NCBI RefSeq assembly: GCF_007725405.1
Contig: NZ_CP042163.1
Location: 496,001 to 560,000 of the forward strand
Reading direction: 5' to 3'
From: Shouchella miscanthi
GTDB taxonomy: Bacteria > Bacillota > Bacilli > Bacillales > Bacillaceae_D
DNA length: 64,000 nt
Notes under the pieces: generated by a model
What the model was told of the DNA's origin: nothing
The model's input: only the letters and a program-made list of their open reading frames with translations
Databases searched by the model: none
Made by a program: the position numbers and the translations under genes
Shown here: piece by piece, positions 49,945 to 58,382 of the stretch
How positions within the stretch are numbered: the first letter of the stretch is position 1
Layout: every line of letters starts with the position of its first letter

Positions 49945-51693
49945 ATGCTAGTGACACTTCTAGTGCTAACGTTGCTCATTAGCGCACTTTTTCTCGTTCG
50001 TCAGGGTATGAAACTAGTGCGACTACCGGCCATTTGGTTGGATCGTTTCTGGTCTCTTCTCTTTGTAGTACTTTTGCTCCCATTTCTCCCCCTTCAAGCC
50101 GTTCCTTTTTTTGCTGGAGAGACGAGGGGAGTAGAGCAACTTCCTCAACTTCCTGGAGAAGCGCAACTGACAGAAGCAACAAACATGACGATTTCTGACT
50201 TTAGCGTGTCTGTTACTAGGTTTGATTTAGGCTGGCTTGAGTCTGGTTTATTCGTGGTTTGGCTTGGAGGAATCGGATTTGGGTTGTGTCTTATTTTCCA
50301 ATCCCTCTTTAAGCTAAAAACAATAATTGCTAAGGCGAGAGCTGTAAAGGACTCTCGGTTAACGATCGCTTATGACGCCTGTGTCAAGGAGCTAGGGCTT
50401 AAAAAGAAACCACGGCTATTGGAGTCAGACTCAATCGAGTCACCCGTAACATGCGGAATTCTCCGTCCTTATCTCCTTGTTCCGGAAGGTTTGTATAATC
50501 TTTTTTCTACCGATGAGATTCGTTACATGTTCCTGCATGAACTAAAGCATCATCAGCTGCACCATCCTCGGATAAATGCGACCGCGCTCTTATTTCAAAT
50601 CGTTTATTGGTTTCACCCGCTCGTCTGGCTCGCACGAAAAAAGATGGTAATGGACCGAGAGCTTGCCTGTGACGCAGCTGTTATTGAAACAATCGGCATG
50701 TGCGAGCGCAAAGCTTACGGGAGGACGCTGCTTCAGTTCATTGAGAAAAAACAATCCCATTCGTCGCTTGAACTCGGTGTTGGCGGGACGAAGAAACAGA
50801 TTGAGACACGCATTTATTCTCTTATTCACTACCGCAGTTCTTCTAAAAAAGATACGGTCAAAGGTAGTCTTATTTACACGCTCGTAGTGTTGTTCATTGT
50901 CCTGCAGACGCCATGGCTTGCTTTAGGAGAGGTAGAGGAGCAAAGGTATTCATTTGATCAGTCAAATGCCAGCTATGAGGAGCTGTCTTCCTTTTTTGCT
51001 GATCATGATGGAAGCTTTGTGCTCTACAGCGCTAGACAGGATCACTATTTCATTCATAATCGAGCCAGAAGTGAGCAACGCTATTCACCGAACTCCACAT
51101 TTAAAATTTATAGTGCCTTGATCGGGCTTGAAGAAGGCATCGTTCAGCCAGATACCGTCCTCGCTTGGGACGGGACAGCACATGATTACCCTGAATGGAA
51201 CCAGCAACAAACCCTCAATAGCGCGATACAGTATTCGGTTAACTGGTATTTTGAAAAAATAGAAGCAGACATGTCACTTAACCAGATGATGACTTATATC
51301 AACGAGTTGAATTACGGCAACAAATCGATTGAGGGGCCGACGCCAGTTTGGCTCGAATCTTCGCTAACCATTTCTCCGGTTGAGCAAGTTGATTTGCTAC
51401 ATCGGTTGTATAGCAACGAACTTCCGTTTCAAGGGGAATCCGTCACGGCGGTTAAAGACGCGCTCTTGCTTGAGCAAACGGGTGAAACCGCATTTTATGG
51501 CAAAACAGGGACTGGTGTGGTGAATGAACGGGCTGTGAACGGTTGGTTTGTGGGTTTTGTGGAAACGGCAGACGATACGCTGTTTTTTGCTACGCATCTA
51601 GCTGGTGATGAAGAGGCTACGGGACAAAGTGCGGCTGACATAACCCGAGCCATTTTAGTAGATAAAGGAATTCTAACAGGGGGATTGGAGTAA
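49945..51693 (+). CDS. blaR1: BlaR1-type beta-lactam sensor-protease
   Basis: A 582-residue sensor: an N-terminal membrane/M56 metalloprotease half with the zinc motif FLHELKHHQLHHPR, and a C-terminal penicillin-binding sensor domain with STFKIYSA (active Ser), YSVN and YGKTGTG. Binding of beta-lactam to the external domain activates the protease, which inactivates BlaI. It opens the blaR1-blaI operon, separated from blaI by a single base (TAAATG overlap). GGAGGAGCG precedes the ATG. Confidence 0.93.
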   Translation: MLVTLLVLTLLISALFLVRQGMKLVRLPAIWLDRFWSLLFVVLLLPFLPLQAVPFFAGETRGVEQLPQLPGEAQLTEATNMTISDFSVSVTRFDLGWLESGLFVVWLGGIGFGLCLIFQSLFKLKTIIAKARAVKDSRLTIAYDACVKELGLKKKPRLLESDSIESPVTCGILRPYLLVPEGLYNLFSTDEIRYMFLHELKHHQLHHPRINATALLFQIVYWFHPLVWLARKKMVMDRELACDAAVIETIGMCERKAYGRTLLQFIEKKQSHSSLELGVGGTKKQIETRIYSLIHYRSSSKKDTVKGSLIYTLVVLFIVLQTPWLALGEVEEQRYSFDQSNASYEELSSFFADHDGSFVLYSARQDHYFIHNRARSEQRYSPNSTFKIYSALIGLEEGIVQPDTVLAWDGTAHDYPEWNQQQTLNSAIQYSVNWYFEKIEADMSLNQMMTYINELNYGNKSIEGPTPVWLESSLTISPVEQVDLLHRLYSNELPFQGESVTAVKDALLLEQTGETAFYGKTGTGVVNERAVNGWFVGFVETADDTLFFATHLAGDEEATGQSAADITRAILVDKGILTGGLE

Positions 51694-52071
51694 ATGAGTA
51701 AAACCATGCCGAGCATTTCAGATGCAGAGTGGGAAGTGATGAAGGTACTCTGGAAAAATCCGCCGAAAAGTGCACGTCAAGTCGTGACAGAGCTCAAGGC
51801 GCTCGTTGACTGGAAGCCCAAAACAATCCGCACGCATCTTGACCGTTTAACCAAAAAAGAGATTATCAAAGTGAATCGAGATGAGCGGATTTACACGTTT
51901 ACGCCACTCTTTTCAGAAGATGAGTGTAAGCGGGCAGAAACCAATTCGTTTATTAAACGTGTTCATGACGGCACAACAAAGTCCATGATGCTACAATTCA
52001 TTGAAGACGAAACCCTCACAAAAGAAGATCTACAGGAGCTTCGGTCCTTGCTTGATGAAAAGCTAGATTAA
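51694..52071 (+). CDS. blaI: BlaI/MecI-family repressor
   Basis: A 125-residue winged-helix repressor: PSISDAEWEVMKVLWKNPPK, ARQVVTELK, then KPKTIRTHLDRLTKKEII and the cleavage-prone middle region. It represses bla and blaR1 via TACAnnTGTA operators and is cleaved after BlaR1 signalling. It is the last gene before a strong terminator. Confidence 0.93.
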   Translation: MSKTMPSISDAEWEVMKVLWKNPPKSARQVVTELKALVDWKPKTIRTHLDRLTKKEIIKVNRDERIYTFTPLFSEDECKRAETNSFIKRVHDGTTKSMMLQFIEDETLTKEDLQELRSLLDEKLD

Positions 52072-52081
52072 AGAAAGAGCT

Positions 52082-52111
52082 GCAAAGGCAGAAGCATCTG
52101 CCTTTGCTTTT
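52082..52111 (+). terminator. Terminator of blaR1-blaI
   Basis: GCAAAGGCAGA (52082-52092) pairs with TCTGCCTTTGC (52097-52107), followed by TTTT. Confidence 0.85.
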
Positions 52112-52184
52112 ACCAATGGAGAATAGCACCAATCCATCCGCGTCAATTTTATAGCGTAAAGACGGTAAAGTGTATTGAATACGG

Positions 52185-52208
52185 AAAAAAACCAACGAAT
52201 CGGTTGGT
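52185..52208 (-). terminator. Minus-strand terminator
   Basis: ACCAAC (52191-52196) pairs with GTTGGT (52203-52208); the A-run at 52185-52190 supplies the U-tract on the minus strand for the small gene at 52224. Confidence 0.65.
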
Positions 52209-52223
52209 ATCAATCGTACTCAT

Positions 52224-52424
52224 TTATTTCTCTAAAAATTTCTTACCTCTGTTTTTGTCAACGGCTAAACGTAATAAAACGAAAAGGACACCAACGCCAA
52301 TCCCAATAGCGGTATAAGCCATAACGTTTCCAACTGTATACTCATCAGAAACTAGAAAACCAACACCGGTAAATACAATAGCAAATGCAACAAGCAATAC
52401 GGTGATTTTCACACCAGCGTTCAT
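52224..52424 (-). CDS. Small two-segment membrane protein
   Basis: A 66-residue protein: GVKITVLLVAFAIVFTGVGF, a polar turn DEYTVGN, then AIGIGVGVLFVLLRLA and a basic tail KNRGKKF. ATG 52424 follows GGAAGGGTG. A matching minus-strand terminator lies 16 nt beyond its stop. Function unknown. Confidence 0.6.
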   Translation of the reverse strand: MNAGVKITVLLVAFAIVFTGVGFLVSDEYTVGNVMAYTAIGIGVGVLFVLLRLAVDKNRGKKFLEK

Positions 52425-52482
52425 CTGGAACACCCTTCCATTTGTGACCTTATACGGTGGATTCCCAATAGTTACAAAATGA

Positions 52483-52510
52483 AACATGAGGGGAATATTC
52501 CCCTTATGTT
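52483..52510. repeat. 28-nt near-perfect palindrome
   Basis: AACATGAGGGGAATATTCCCCTTATGTT: the only non-Watson-Crick position becomes a G-U pair in RNA. It lies upstream of the small membrane gene, 60 nt above its start. It could be an operator or a transcript hairpin. Confidence 0.5.
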
Positions 52511-52574
52511 TATGAGCAGCGTCCGTCGTCTGTAACCTATGCATGTAATGTGCTACAAGCTGATCCTGCAATAA

Positions 52575-52793
52575 GTGCTGCAACACCTTAAAGGTTTGGC
52601 AAATTCAAAAGTTGGAATTCTATTAGTAACACCTGCAATGTTACGCCGCCTTCTCATACCGATAGTACACGATACCACGTATGAAGCTCTCCGAGATGTC
52701 AGTCTGTTACTCGGGTCCAGAAGCGGTCTAGACACCGCTGAAGAACCATTAGCGGATCTTGCTGTTAAACTTGCAGAGCTTGATGAATTGTAA
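52575..52793 (+). pseudogene. Probable remnant of a plus-strand gene
   Basis: A 72-codon frame with protein-like composition (KVGILLVTPAMLRRLLIPIV, then LADLAVKLAELDEL). A plus-strand terminator follows within 60 nt. No ribosome site precedes the GTG, and a stop lies directly before it, so it appears 5'-truncated. Family not recognised. Confidence 0.35.
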
Positions 52794-52827
52794 GATTTTT
52801 TTTGGCATTTAGTGCAGCTAGTTAGTG

Positions 52828-52857
52828 AAAACCTGTCCAATAAGGGCAGGTTTTTTA
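52828..52857 (+). terminator. Intrinsic terminator
   Basis: AAAACCTGTCC (52828-52838) pairs with GGGCAGGTTTT (52844-52854), with one mismatch-tolerant G-T pair, followed by TT. Confidence 0.75.
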
Positions 52858-53008
52858 TTAGTGTTTTTGAAAACATATGGCTCCGAGCAACCATTTCAAT
52901 TAAAAATATCTTGTACTTTTATTAGACGAATAACTGTTCAGTATTAACTAAAATTAACTTTAATAAATCACAACGATTTATTAATTCTACTAAAAGGAGC
53001 AATCATTT

Positions 53009-53371
53009 ATGGCAACTATTTATCGATCTTATAACCGTCAGATGCACGGAGGTGTTGAATTAAAACCTATTGAAACAGCTATTACCTATGCAATTTCCTC
53101 ACACAACAATATACCAGTTTCAGTGTACAATTGCGGACCATGTTACGCTTCTTGTGGAACCGTAGATATTCGATTACAACGTATGGTGACGTCTGCGGTT
53201 TATGAAACAGTCGGAACAAGGTTAAACAGAAGGTATGGAGACACACGTATTTGCCCTGCTAGAAGTGTTGAAGAAACCTTCACAAATGTACGAAAATCAA
53301 GCGTACCTATGCGCGTTCTCTGGACGTTAGAAGGTATCAACGAAACATCTCCAACTTTTTATCACGCTTAA
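53009..53371 (+). CDS. Hypothetical protein upstream of the DUF1906 gene
   Basis: A 120-residue protein with a good site (AAAGGAGCAATC) ahead of the ATG. It has two to three Cys in VYNCGPCYASCGTVD and RICPARSVEE, and no signal peptide or membrane segment. I do not recognise the family. The downstream DUF1906 protein gene starts about 55-155 nt later, so they may be functionally linked. Confidence 0.65.
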   Translation: MATIYRSYNRQMHGGVELKPIETAITYAISSHNNIPVSVYNCGPCYASCGTVDIRLQRMVTSAVYETVGTRLNRRYGDTRICPARSVEETFTNVRKSSVPMRVLWTLEGINETSPTFYHA

Positions 53372-53526
53372 TTTTCATCTAATTAAGATCACTATCTTTG
53401 AACAAGAAAAATAACTATTAATGAACCAGGAGGAAAAATCCAGTTAACTCTTTTGGGCCAGCTACCTTAGCGGCATGTCCGACTTTACGAAAGGGTGATA
53501 ATAATCATGTCGATTCCATAATCGTC

Positions 53527-55587
53527 ATGATTCTTCAAGGAGCTATGTGGTGCAAAGGATACAGCCCTGGAGGTTTAACAGGAACATTCGGTCCTGGAAC
53601 TGAAGATGGTGTCAAACAAATGCAAAGTGACGCTGGACTTACTCCAAATGGAATTGTTACACCGCGTATTTTTCAGGCAATGTTAAATATGGACGCCTAT
53701 AGATTAGTTAATAATGGCGATGAGAATATCCGATTAATTCAAAGAAATTTGAATGGAAACTACTATAATACAACAGCAATTCAACCTGCTGATGGTCATT
53801 ATTCAAGAGACACAAATACAGCTCTAATCTATGGCTTGCAACTAGAAGCTAATGTTAGTGGAGCAAATGGTCACTTCGGTCTTGGTACAAGGGCCGCAAC
53901 TCCAACAATTAGAATAGGTGACTCTCGAACAAACTTTGTTCAATTAATTCAATACTGTTTATATGTGAATAATTATAACCCTGGAAATTTTGGTGGGCGT
54001 TTTGATTCAACTATGGAAAATCAGGTTAAAGAATTTCAATCTTTCCACAAGTTACCTTCGGATGGTGTCGTCAATTTAAATACATGGATGTCGTTGCTTG
54101 TAAGTACAGGAAACCCTGATGTAAAAGGTTTAGGTATTGATACTTCTTACACTATTACTCCTGCTAGAGCACAAACCTTAGTCAACGATGGAAGACAGAT
54201 AGTTGGGCGTTATTTAACAGGTTCTTTTGCACTATCATCGGCGGAGTTGAACACCATTTACGGATCAGGTCTTAGAGTTTTTCCGATCTATCAACGATTT
54301 GCAGATCATGCGGAATGGTTTTCTTATAATCAGGGCATTATTGATGCGAGAGATGCGATACAAGCAGCAACAACTCTACAGTTTTCTTATAATACAATTA
54401 TTTATTTTGCAATTGATTTCGATGTGTCATTGCAACAAATAAACAATCTCATAATTCCTTATTTTACGGGTGTACATGAAGAGATAGATCGGTACCATGC
54501 AATGGGAGTTTCCTATAGAATTGGTGTCTACGGGCCTAGATATGCATGTACAGTTTTATCAGAAAGAGGATTAACCACTTCTAGTTTTGTAAGCGGTATG
54601 TCGACAAGTTTTTTCGGTAATAAAGGACACGTGTTGCCTGAAGACTGGGCTTTTAACCAAGTCAAAGAACACTCAATTGGATCTGGTGCAGGGCTATTAG
54701 ATATCGATAATTTAATTGTCTCAGGTCGGGACCAAGGAGTATCTTCAAAAGATAATAGTGTCACTACTCCCAATATAGGAGACTATGTTTCCGAAAATGC
54801 TCCATTTATGAATAAGTTAAATGAATTATTTAACTTCGCATACGAACGATCAGATGGTGACAATCGAATTGCTAGCATATTGACTCTGAATTATTTACGA
54901 AGCGAAAATTATAATTCAACTGTTTGGATTCCTATTGCCGGAGCTATTGATTCAAACTTTGTAGAAGAAGCAGAACAAAGATTTGGCAAACCTTCAGACT
55001 TCCCAATTTTATACGATCCAATTACGGGGACTGATATGGATTTTATGCACATGTCAGCAACCTTAAATGCAATACTTTTCCAAAAAACTTTTACAATTGG
55101 AGATTTAGCCTCAAAACTCTCTGATTTCGCGGGATGGTTAGGCGATTTAATTACAGTAATAGATGATGCAAAACGTGCATTTGAACAAGGTCGGTTTAAT
55201 TCCTTATATGATGCTGCTTACTATTATATCGGGCATACATCAGATTCAGCGGGGACATTTCCATTAGAAGATTTATTAGGAGATATGGATGCAATTAATA
55301 TTGGTAGAGCATTAGATCTTAATGATACCAACGCTAACGTTTATGAGGAAATGAACACTTACTATCGTTTAGGGTTTCGTCGAAGATTCAAACAAGCTGC
55401 ACATAATCGTTTTGAATATAACCGAGAAGAGATTTATAATGAAGCTTATCAACTATTGACTACTTTAAACCCATTGATTTCTACACCACGTACTTTATTC
55501 AGACAAGCTTTCAATGTGGATTCATTTACAAATGAGGAAGCAGAAAATGTAGCAAAGCATTTAGAGACGTTTGTTCAGAGTGGTTAG
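53527..55587 (+). CDS. DUF1906 glycoside-hydrolase-like protein with peptidoglycan-binding repeats
   Basis: A 686-residue protein in frame from ATG 53527. Peptidoglycan-binding-type repeats fill residues 1-200 (QGAMWCKGYSPGGLTGTFG, then GNFGGRFDSTMENQVKEFQ), followed by a DUF1906/Rv2525c-like TIM-barrel domain (LGIDTSYTITPARAQTLVND and VFPIYQRFADHAEWF, IYFAIDFD), then a helical C-terminal part of about 270 residues. The repeat consensus FGPATLAACPTLRKGD is encoded upstream of this ATG (53449-53496), so the natural protein must begin earlier. No start codon with a ribosome site exists upstream in frame; the gene may be 5'-truncated or mis-started. Confidence 0.78.
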   Translation: MILQGAMWCKGYSPGGLTGTFGPGTEDGVKQMQSDAGLTPNGIVTPRIFQAMLNMDAYRLVNNGDENIRLIQRNLNGNYYNTTAIQPADGHYSRDTNTALIYGLQLEANVSGANGHFGLGTRAATPTIRIGDSRTNFVQLIQYCLYVNNYNPGNFGGRFDSTMENQVKEFQSFHKLPSDGVVNLNTWMSLLVSTGNPDVKGLGIDTSYTITPARAQTLVNDGRQIVGRYLTGSFALSSAELNTIYGSGLRVFPIYQRFADHAEWFSYNQGIIDARDAIQAATTLQFSYNTIIYFAIDFDVSLQQINNLIIPYFTGVHEEIDRYHAMGVSYRIGVYGPRYACTVLSERGLTTSSFVSGMSTSFFGNKGHVLPEDWAFNQVKEHSIGSGAGLLDIDNLIVSGRDQGVSSKDNSVTTPNIGDYVSENAPFMNKLNELFNFAYERSDGDNRIASILTLNYLRSENYNSTVWIPIAGAIDSNFVEEAEQRFGKPSDFPILYDPITGTDMDFMHMSATLNAILFQKTFTIGDLASKLSDFAGWLGDLITVIDDAKRAFEQGRFNSLYDAAYYYIGHTSDSAGTFPLEDLLGDMDAINIGRALDLNDTNANVYEEMNTYYRLGFRRRFKQAAHNRFEYNREEIYNEAYQLLTTLNPLISTPRTLFRQAFNVDSFTNEEAENVAKHLETFVQSG

Positions 55588-55602
55588 ATAAAGAAGATTA
55601 AT

Positions 55603-55640
55603 AATAACGACCACGATATATATCGTGGTCGTTATTTCAT
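55603..55640. terminator. Palindromic terminator after the DUF1906 gene
   Basis: AATAACGACCACGATATA with its mirror image TATATCGTGGTCGTTATT, followed by TTC; strong on both strands. Confidence 0.75.
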
Positions 55641-55923
55641 AGCATCCAATCAGACAGCCATAAGATCCTAACAATACTAAATAACTAAACTAGAACGAGG
55701 GCTGTTTGAAATACCCTAACAGGATTAAGTTTTTGCTTCCTCTCGGAAATACAATATGAACAAATAAAATCTAAAAAAGGCACATTAAAGATCTTTTTTA
55801 TTCCTACTGGAAGCTGATTTACAATCTCTCACGATAACTCTTTATTCATAAGTATACGATTTTGAAAAAAGAACTAAATTCCCCTGTCGAGGTCAAGAAC
55901 AAAAGTTTTCAGACTCTTAAAAA
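55641..55923. other. Intergenic stretch, nothing recognised
   Basis: No gene with a ribosome site is visible on either strand in these 283 nt. Confidence 0.4.
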
Positions 55924-56241
55924 TCATGGTTCTAAGAACGCACCCAAAGCAAATAATACCATTAGTAGAATCCAAAATAACCACGTTAATGATAAGGGAA
56001 TTATTAGCAACAACATAAACAATCTGTGATAACGATTGGAATTAAAGAATATACTAATGGAAATTAGTGGGGTTAAGAACAAATAGATAGCTGCTACTAC
56101 ACCAAAAAATTGTTGCGAAAAAAAATAAAAGTTATAGGGAATAACAATTAACACTAATAGTACAATTAATAATAAGAGATTTACTTTTTCGCTCTTTTCG
56201 GTTTTTAATAATTGCTTCAATAAATCCAATTTATTGCTCAA
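55924..56241 (-). CDS. Small polytopic membrane protein
   Basis: A 105-residue protein with a charged N-terminus (LLKQLLKTEKSEKVN) and three to four hydrophobic segments (LLLLIVLLVLIVIPYNFYFF, IYLFLTPLISISIFF, LLIIPLSLTWLFWILLM). TTG start; AAAGGAA is directly before it, so the start may be one or two codons later. Function unknown. It lies in the AT-rich accessory region. Confidence 0.6.
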   Translation of the reverse strand: MSNKLDLLKQLLKTEKSEKVNLLLLIVLLVLIVIPYNFYFFSQQFFGVVAAIYLFLTPLISISIFFNSNRYHRLFMLLLIIPLSLTWLFWILLMVLFALGAFLEP

Positions 56242-56394
56242 TTCCTTTCTCTCTTTAACACTTAGTTTTTAACTTGAAAAACGTTTTCTCTAAATAAATT
56301 GTTTTTCTTATATATTATAATGCTAGTATCAGTAATAATTCTAACATTTGATTACACCGACTTACATGCTGTTTCTGTAATCGGTTTTGTGAAA

Positions 56395-56586
56395 TTAAAA
56401 ATAGTTGCTTGTAACTAACATAACTAAACTAATTGTAAAATCTCGTATTTCCTTCTTCTTTGATTCAAATCTATCTAGAAAACGATATATAATCGTTCGT
56501 GAAACGCCCCACATTTTAGCAATATCTTTTATCGGCGTGCCATTTGAAACGAGAGTCTTCAACATTTCAATATCTTTATTAGGCTA
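56395..56586 (-). pseudogene. Serine-recombinase C-terminal remnant
   Basis: About 60 codons reading PNKDIEMLKTLVSNGTPIK, then DIAKMWGVSRTIIYRFLDRF, match the C-terminal helix-turn-helix of resolvase/Hin-type serine recombinases (D-x-E-M-L..S-x-x-DIAK-x-x-GVSR pattern). The catalytic domain is absent and the frame is cut by a stop at its 5' side. A relic of a mobile element. Confidence 0.7.
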
Positions 56587-56605
56587 CCTCTGAATTGTCT
56601 CGATT

Positions 56606-57463
56606 TTATTTATCTGGGAGAGTTTCTATTAGACGCTCAATGTTAAGCGTTGCTTTAAATACATACTTATAGGCTTCTTCATAATCATGGTAACTTATGG
56701 AATCAGCAACTTGTAGATACTGTCTTGTTTCAGATGACCATAAATGCAATTCTTGATATTCTTTTAGATAGGGTTCTATATAATCCAGCTGTGTTTCAAT
56801 ACGATCAATTGTAGCTTGTAAAGCTCCCCAGCCTTTTGGTAACCTACTCTCTTCTTGATTGACCGTATATAATGAGTCATCATTTAAATATGTATGTTCT
56901 TCCTCCGTTAACTCCTCTTCAAGTGAGTCTACTCGCTCACCATTAGGAGATACGAAACCGTCGGTATATAATTCTTTAACAATACTCATGAACAAACCGA
57001 CAGCTTGGGTTTCAAAAGGTTGTATAGGGTCAAGCGTGTTTGAATCATATCCAAAAATATTGGTACTCGTTGTCATATTAGTATCCCTATCAAAAATGAG
57101 AAAGTTCTTGTAATAGATCTCACTTTCTGAAAAATCATAGTTAAAATCTACTTCTCCATCTTGCTCATAGTACTCCCTTGCCTCATCAAGGTTTAAGCGC
57201 CCTTCTTCCGGCAGCTTAAATGTATGGAAAAATGTTTCAATATTAGTGTAATCCTCTTGATTTAATTGGGATTCTAAACTATATAAATCTCGTTCGACAT
57301 TATCCCAATCGTACTCATACCCAATGGTAACTGAACCCTCGCTTGAATGATCGGTTGTTGATGCTGTATGATCTGATGTCTCACTATCTTCGGTATTTAT
57401 GCTTTCATTAGAACAACCTGAGATGAAGAACAGCAATGGAACAAATATATATCTATATTTCAT
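56606..57463 (-). CDS. Hypothetical lipoprotein, acidic
   Basis: A 285-residue lipoprotein: MKYRYIFVPLLFFISGCSN with lipobox ISGCS, an acidic Ser/Thr-rich linker, then a helical domain with regular Glu/Leu/Tyr spacing. AAAGGTGAC precedes the ATG. Unknown family; it lies between two recombinase relics with another lipoprotein gene. Confidence 0.7.
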   Translation of the reverse strand: MKYRYIFVPLLFFISGCSNESINTEDSETSDHTASTTDHSSEGSVTIGYEYDWDNVERDLYSLESQLNQEDYTNIETFFHTFKLPEEGRLNLDEAREYYEQDGEVDFNYDFSESEIYYKNFLIFDRDTNMTTSTNIFGYDSNTLDPIQPFETQAVGLFMSIVKELYTDGFVSPNGERVDSLEEELTEEEHTYLNDDSLYTVNQEESRLPKGWGALQATIDRIETQLDYIEPYLKEYQELHLWSSETRQYLQVADSISYHDYEEAYKYVFKATLNIERLIETLPDK

Positions 57464-57485
57464 ATGTAAGTCACCTTTCTGTCAT

Positions 57486-58064
57486 TTAAATATTACCCAC
57501 TTTAATTGATTCATCTACGTCTACTTCACAGTCATATCTTCTCTCTCCAACAGACCCTACTTCTTCAACACTCACCCTTTCTAAAATGTTGCCACCCTTC
57601 GTGTTTATCGTAACTTCAATCCCTAACTGATCTTCATCAGCAAAATAAAAGCGTGGTGTGTCTGTTTTTTCACCATATAATTCGGCTACCATTTGATTAT
57701 TGCAATTTGGCCCCTTGTATTCATATTCCTTTGGTACAAAGCGTTCATTGATTTCGTTTAAAGCTTCTTCAAGTGATTCGAGAGATGTAATTTCACCACG
57801 TATAGTTCTCGCTCTGTATTCCTCATCATAATCTGCAAATGCAACATTTAAATTATTGCTTAAAAAATACGCTGTTGGGAAACTTTGTGATTCATCCAAT
57901 TCATAATCACCATATAAATCTTCAAAATCATCCAAGGAATCTCCTATTTTTGCTGAATCGTTAAAGATACACCCACTAAGAGTTATCATTAAGACGGACA
58001 GATAACCAACAAGATGAATTCTGATAATAAAACCTCCCCATTTTTTATTCTTTGAATAACTCAA
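57486..58064 (-). CDS. Hypothetical lipoprotein
   Basis: A protein of about 180-192 residues. The signal peptide ends in lipobox MITLSGC. The start is uncertain: the SD-like GGGGAGG lies 7 nt before an ATT/ATC (near residue 13-14 of the long form), while the long form from a TTG at 58064 has no site. The mature part has two Cys pairs (GPNCNNQ and YDCEVD). Unknown function, 22 nt after the other lipoprotein gene in the same direction. Confidence 0.65.
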   Translation of the reverse strand: MSYSKNKKWGGFIIRIHLVGYLSVLMITLSGCIFNDSAKIGDSLDDFEDLYGDYELDESQSFPTAYFLSNNLNVAFADYDEEYRARTIRGEITSLESLEEALNEINERFVPKEYEYKGPNCNNQMVAELYGEKTDTPRFYFADEDQLGIEVTINTKGGNILERVSVEEVGSVGERRYDCEVDVDESIKVGNI

Positions 58065-58069
58065 TTGAA

Positions 58070-58255
58070 CTAGCGCTCACCCCAATGTAAGGGTAAGGGC
58101 GCACCGTTTTTCTTTAGCCTGTATTCACTAACATAGCCTTCTTTCGTCTGACTTGAGGCAAATCCTACCGTTCGCTGCACTTGTTGAATTGGTACATGTA
58201 ATTCCATAACGGAATAATTGACAGAAAAATGTCGAAACCAGTGAGGGCTGACACT
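58070..58255 (-). pseudogene. Tyrosine-recombinase C-terminal remnant
   Basis: Codons after a stop read SVSPHWFRHFSVNYSVMELHV, then PIQQVQRTVGFASSQTKEGY and VSEYRLKKNG. This matches the HxxR box and following part of phage-type integrases. The N-terminal half is missing, and an in-frame stop (GRK-stop-GSVSP) breaks it. A relic of an integrase adjacent to the BREX locus. Confidence 0.65.
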
Positions 58256-58382
58256 GCCTTATTTTCTTCCAATATCATTTACTAATATACTGAACGCCAA
58301 CGATCGTTCTTTTGTGTGTAAATGTACAGTGGTGAGAACCGATAAACAGGGTAGAGGATACGAAGAAAGGACTGCACCCGAC

